Program-made: the position numbers and the translations under genes | Assembly (NCBI GenBank): GCA_003542015.1 | Contig: DPLL01000358.1 | Location: 3,600 to 8,695 of the forward strand | Origin: Microcoleaceae cyanobacterium UBA9251 | Lineage (GTDB): Bacteria > Cyanobacteriota > Cyanobacteriia > Cyanobacteriales > Microcoleaceae | DNA: 5,096 nt | Direction of reading: 5' to 3' | Shown here: positions 5,077 through 5,096 of the stretch, one piece after another | Numbering within the stretch: the stretch's first letter is position 1 | Layout of the letters: every line of letters begins with the position of its first letter | The notes under the pieces: generated by a model | What the model saw: the letters and a program-made list of their open reading frames with translations, nothing else | Databases searched by the model: none | Told to the model about the DNA's origin: nothing

Positions 5077-5096
5077 GATCCCCCCTAACCCCCCTT
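5077..5096. repeat. Start of a C-run dispersed repeat, cut by the window end
   Basis: The last 20 bases, gatcccccctaacccccctt, match from memory the left half of a palindromic repeat common in cyanobacterial spacers, whose other half is a G-run. The second half would lie beyond the window, so only the left arm can be seen. Confidence 0.45.

Noticed and set aside
1..5096. A novel defence or multi-gene system
   Set aside because: WD40 proteins can be part of STAND-type systems, but only the repeat tail is visible. The neighbours are metabolic genes and a broken regulator, and nothing in the window supports a new system.

Overview
This window looks like a chromosomal segment of a filamentous cyanobacterium, probably of the Oscillatoriales/Microcoleus type. 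The signs are three perfect HIP1 octamers (GCGATCGC at 2551-2558, 3721-3728 and 4272-4279), a WD40 repeat protein of the cyanobacterial kind, glycolate dehydrogenase subunits, a heptanucleotide tandem repeat of the STRR class, and many short palindromic repeats in the spacers. The genus is inferred from general familiarity, not from a search.

Layout. (1) 1-651, + strand: the C-terminal end of a WD40 beta-propeller protein, whose start lies outside the window. Its last codons and stop lie inside a heptamer repeat (634-703). (2) 698-886: a 76-bp hairpin repeat present twice in tandem, then a compact hairpin that probably terminates the gene arriving from the right. (3) 890-2299, - strand: glcF, the iron-sulfur subunit of glycolate dehydrogenase. 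(4) 2300-2474: a spacer made mostly of repeats, including two inverted copies of a 15-bp sequence and a 'ttcgcg' tandem. (5) 2475-3848, - strand: glcE, the FAD-binding subunit. (6) 3849-4217: a divergent intergenic region with several dyads and direct repeats. (7) 4218-4898, + strand: a broken regulator gene. Its first ~44 residues resemble the start of DUF4347 proteins, the rest is an AraC/XylS-type regulator, and an in-frame TGA cuts the DNA-binding domain in half. (8) 4899-5096: non-coding, with two hairpin repeats and the start of a third dispersed repeat cut off by the window end.

How the genes work together. glcE and glcF share a strand and order, and both products belong to the GlcDEF glycolate dehydrogenase, which oxidises photorespiratory glycolate to glyoxylate. 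The catalytic glcD is not in this window. The AraC remnant is divergent from glcE, but nothing shows that it controls it. The WD40 protein is convergent with glcF and unrelated in function as far as can be seen.

No new multi-gene system is evident. The points most worth following are the chimeric, stop-interrupted AraC gene and the repeat ecology: at least five copies of the 7-mer CCCTACA, all in the same orientation, four of them ending hairpin elements and one lying inside an apparent insertion in glcE.
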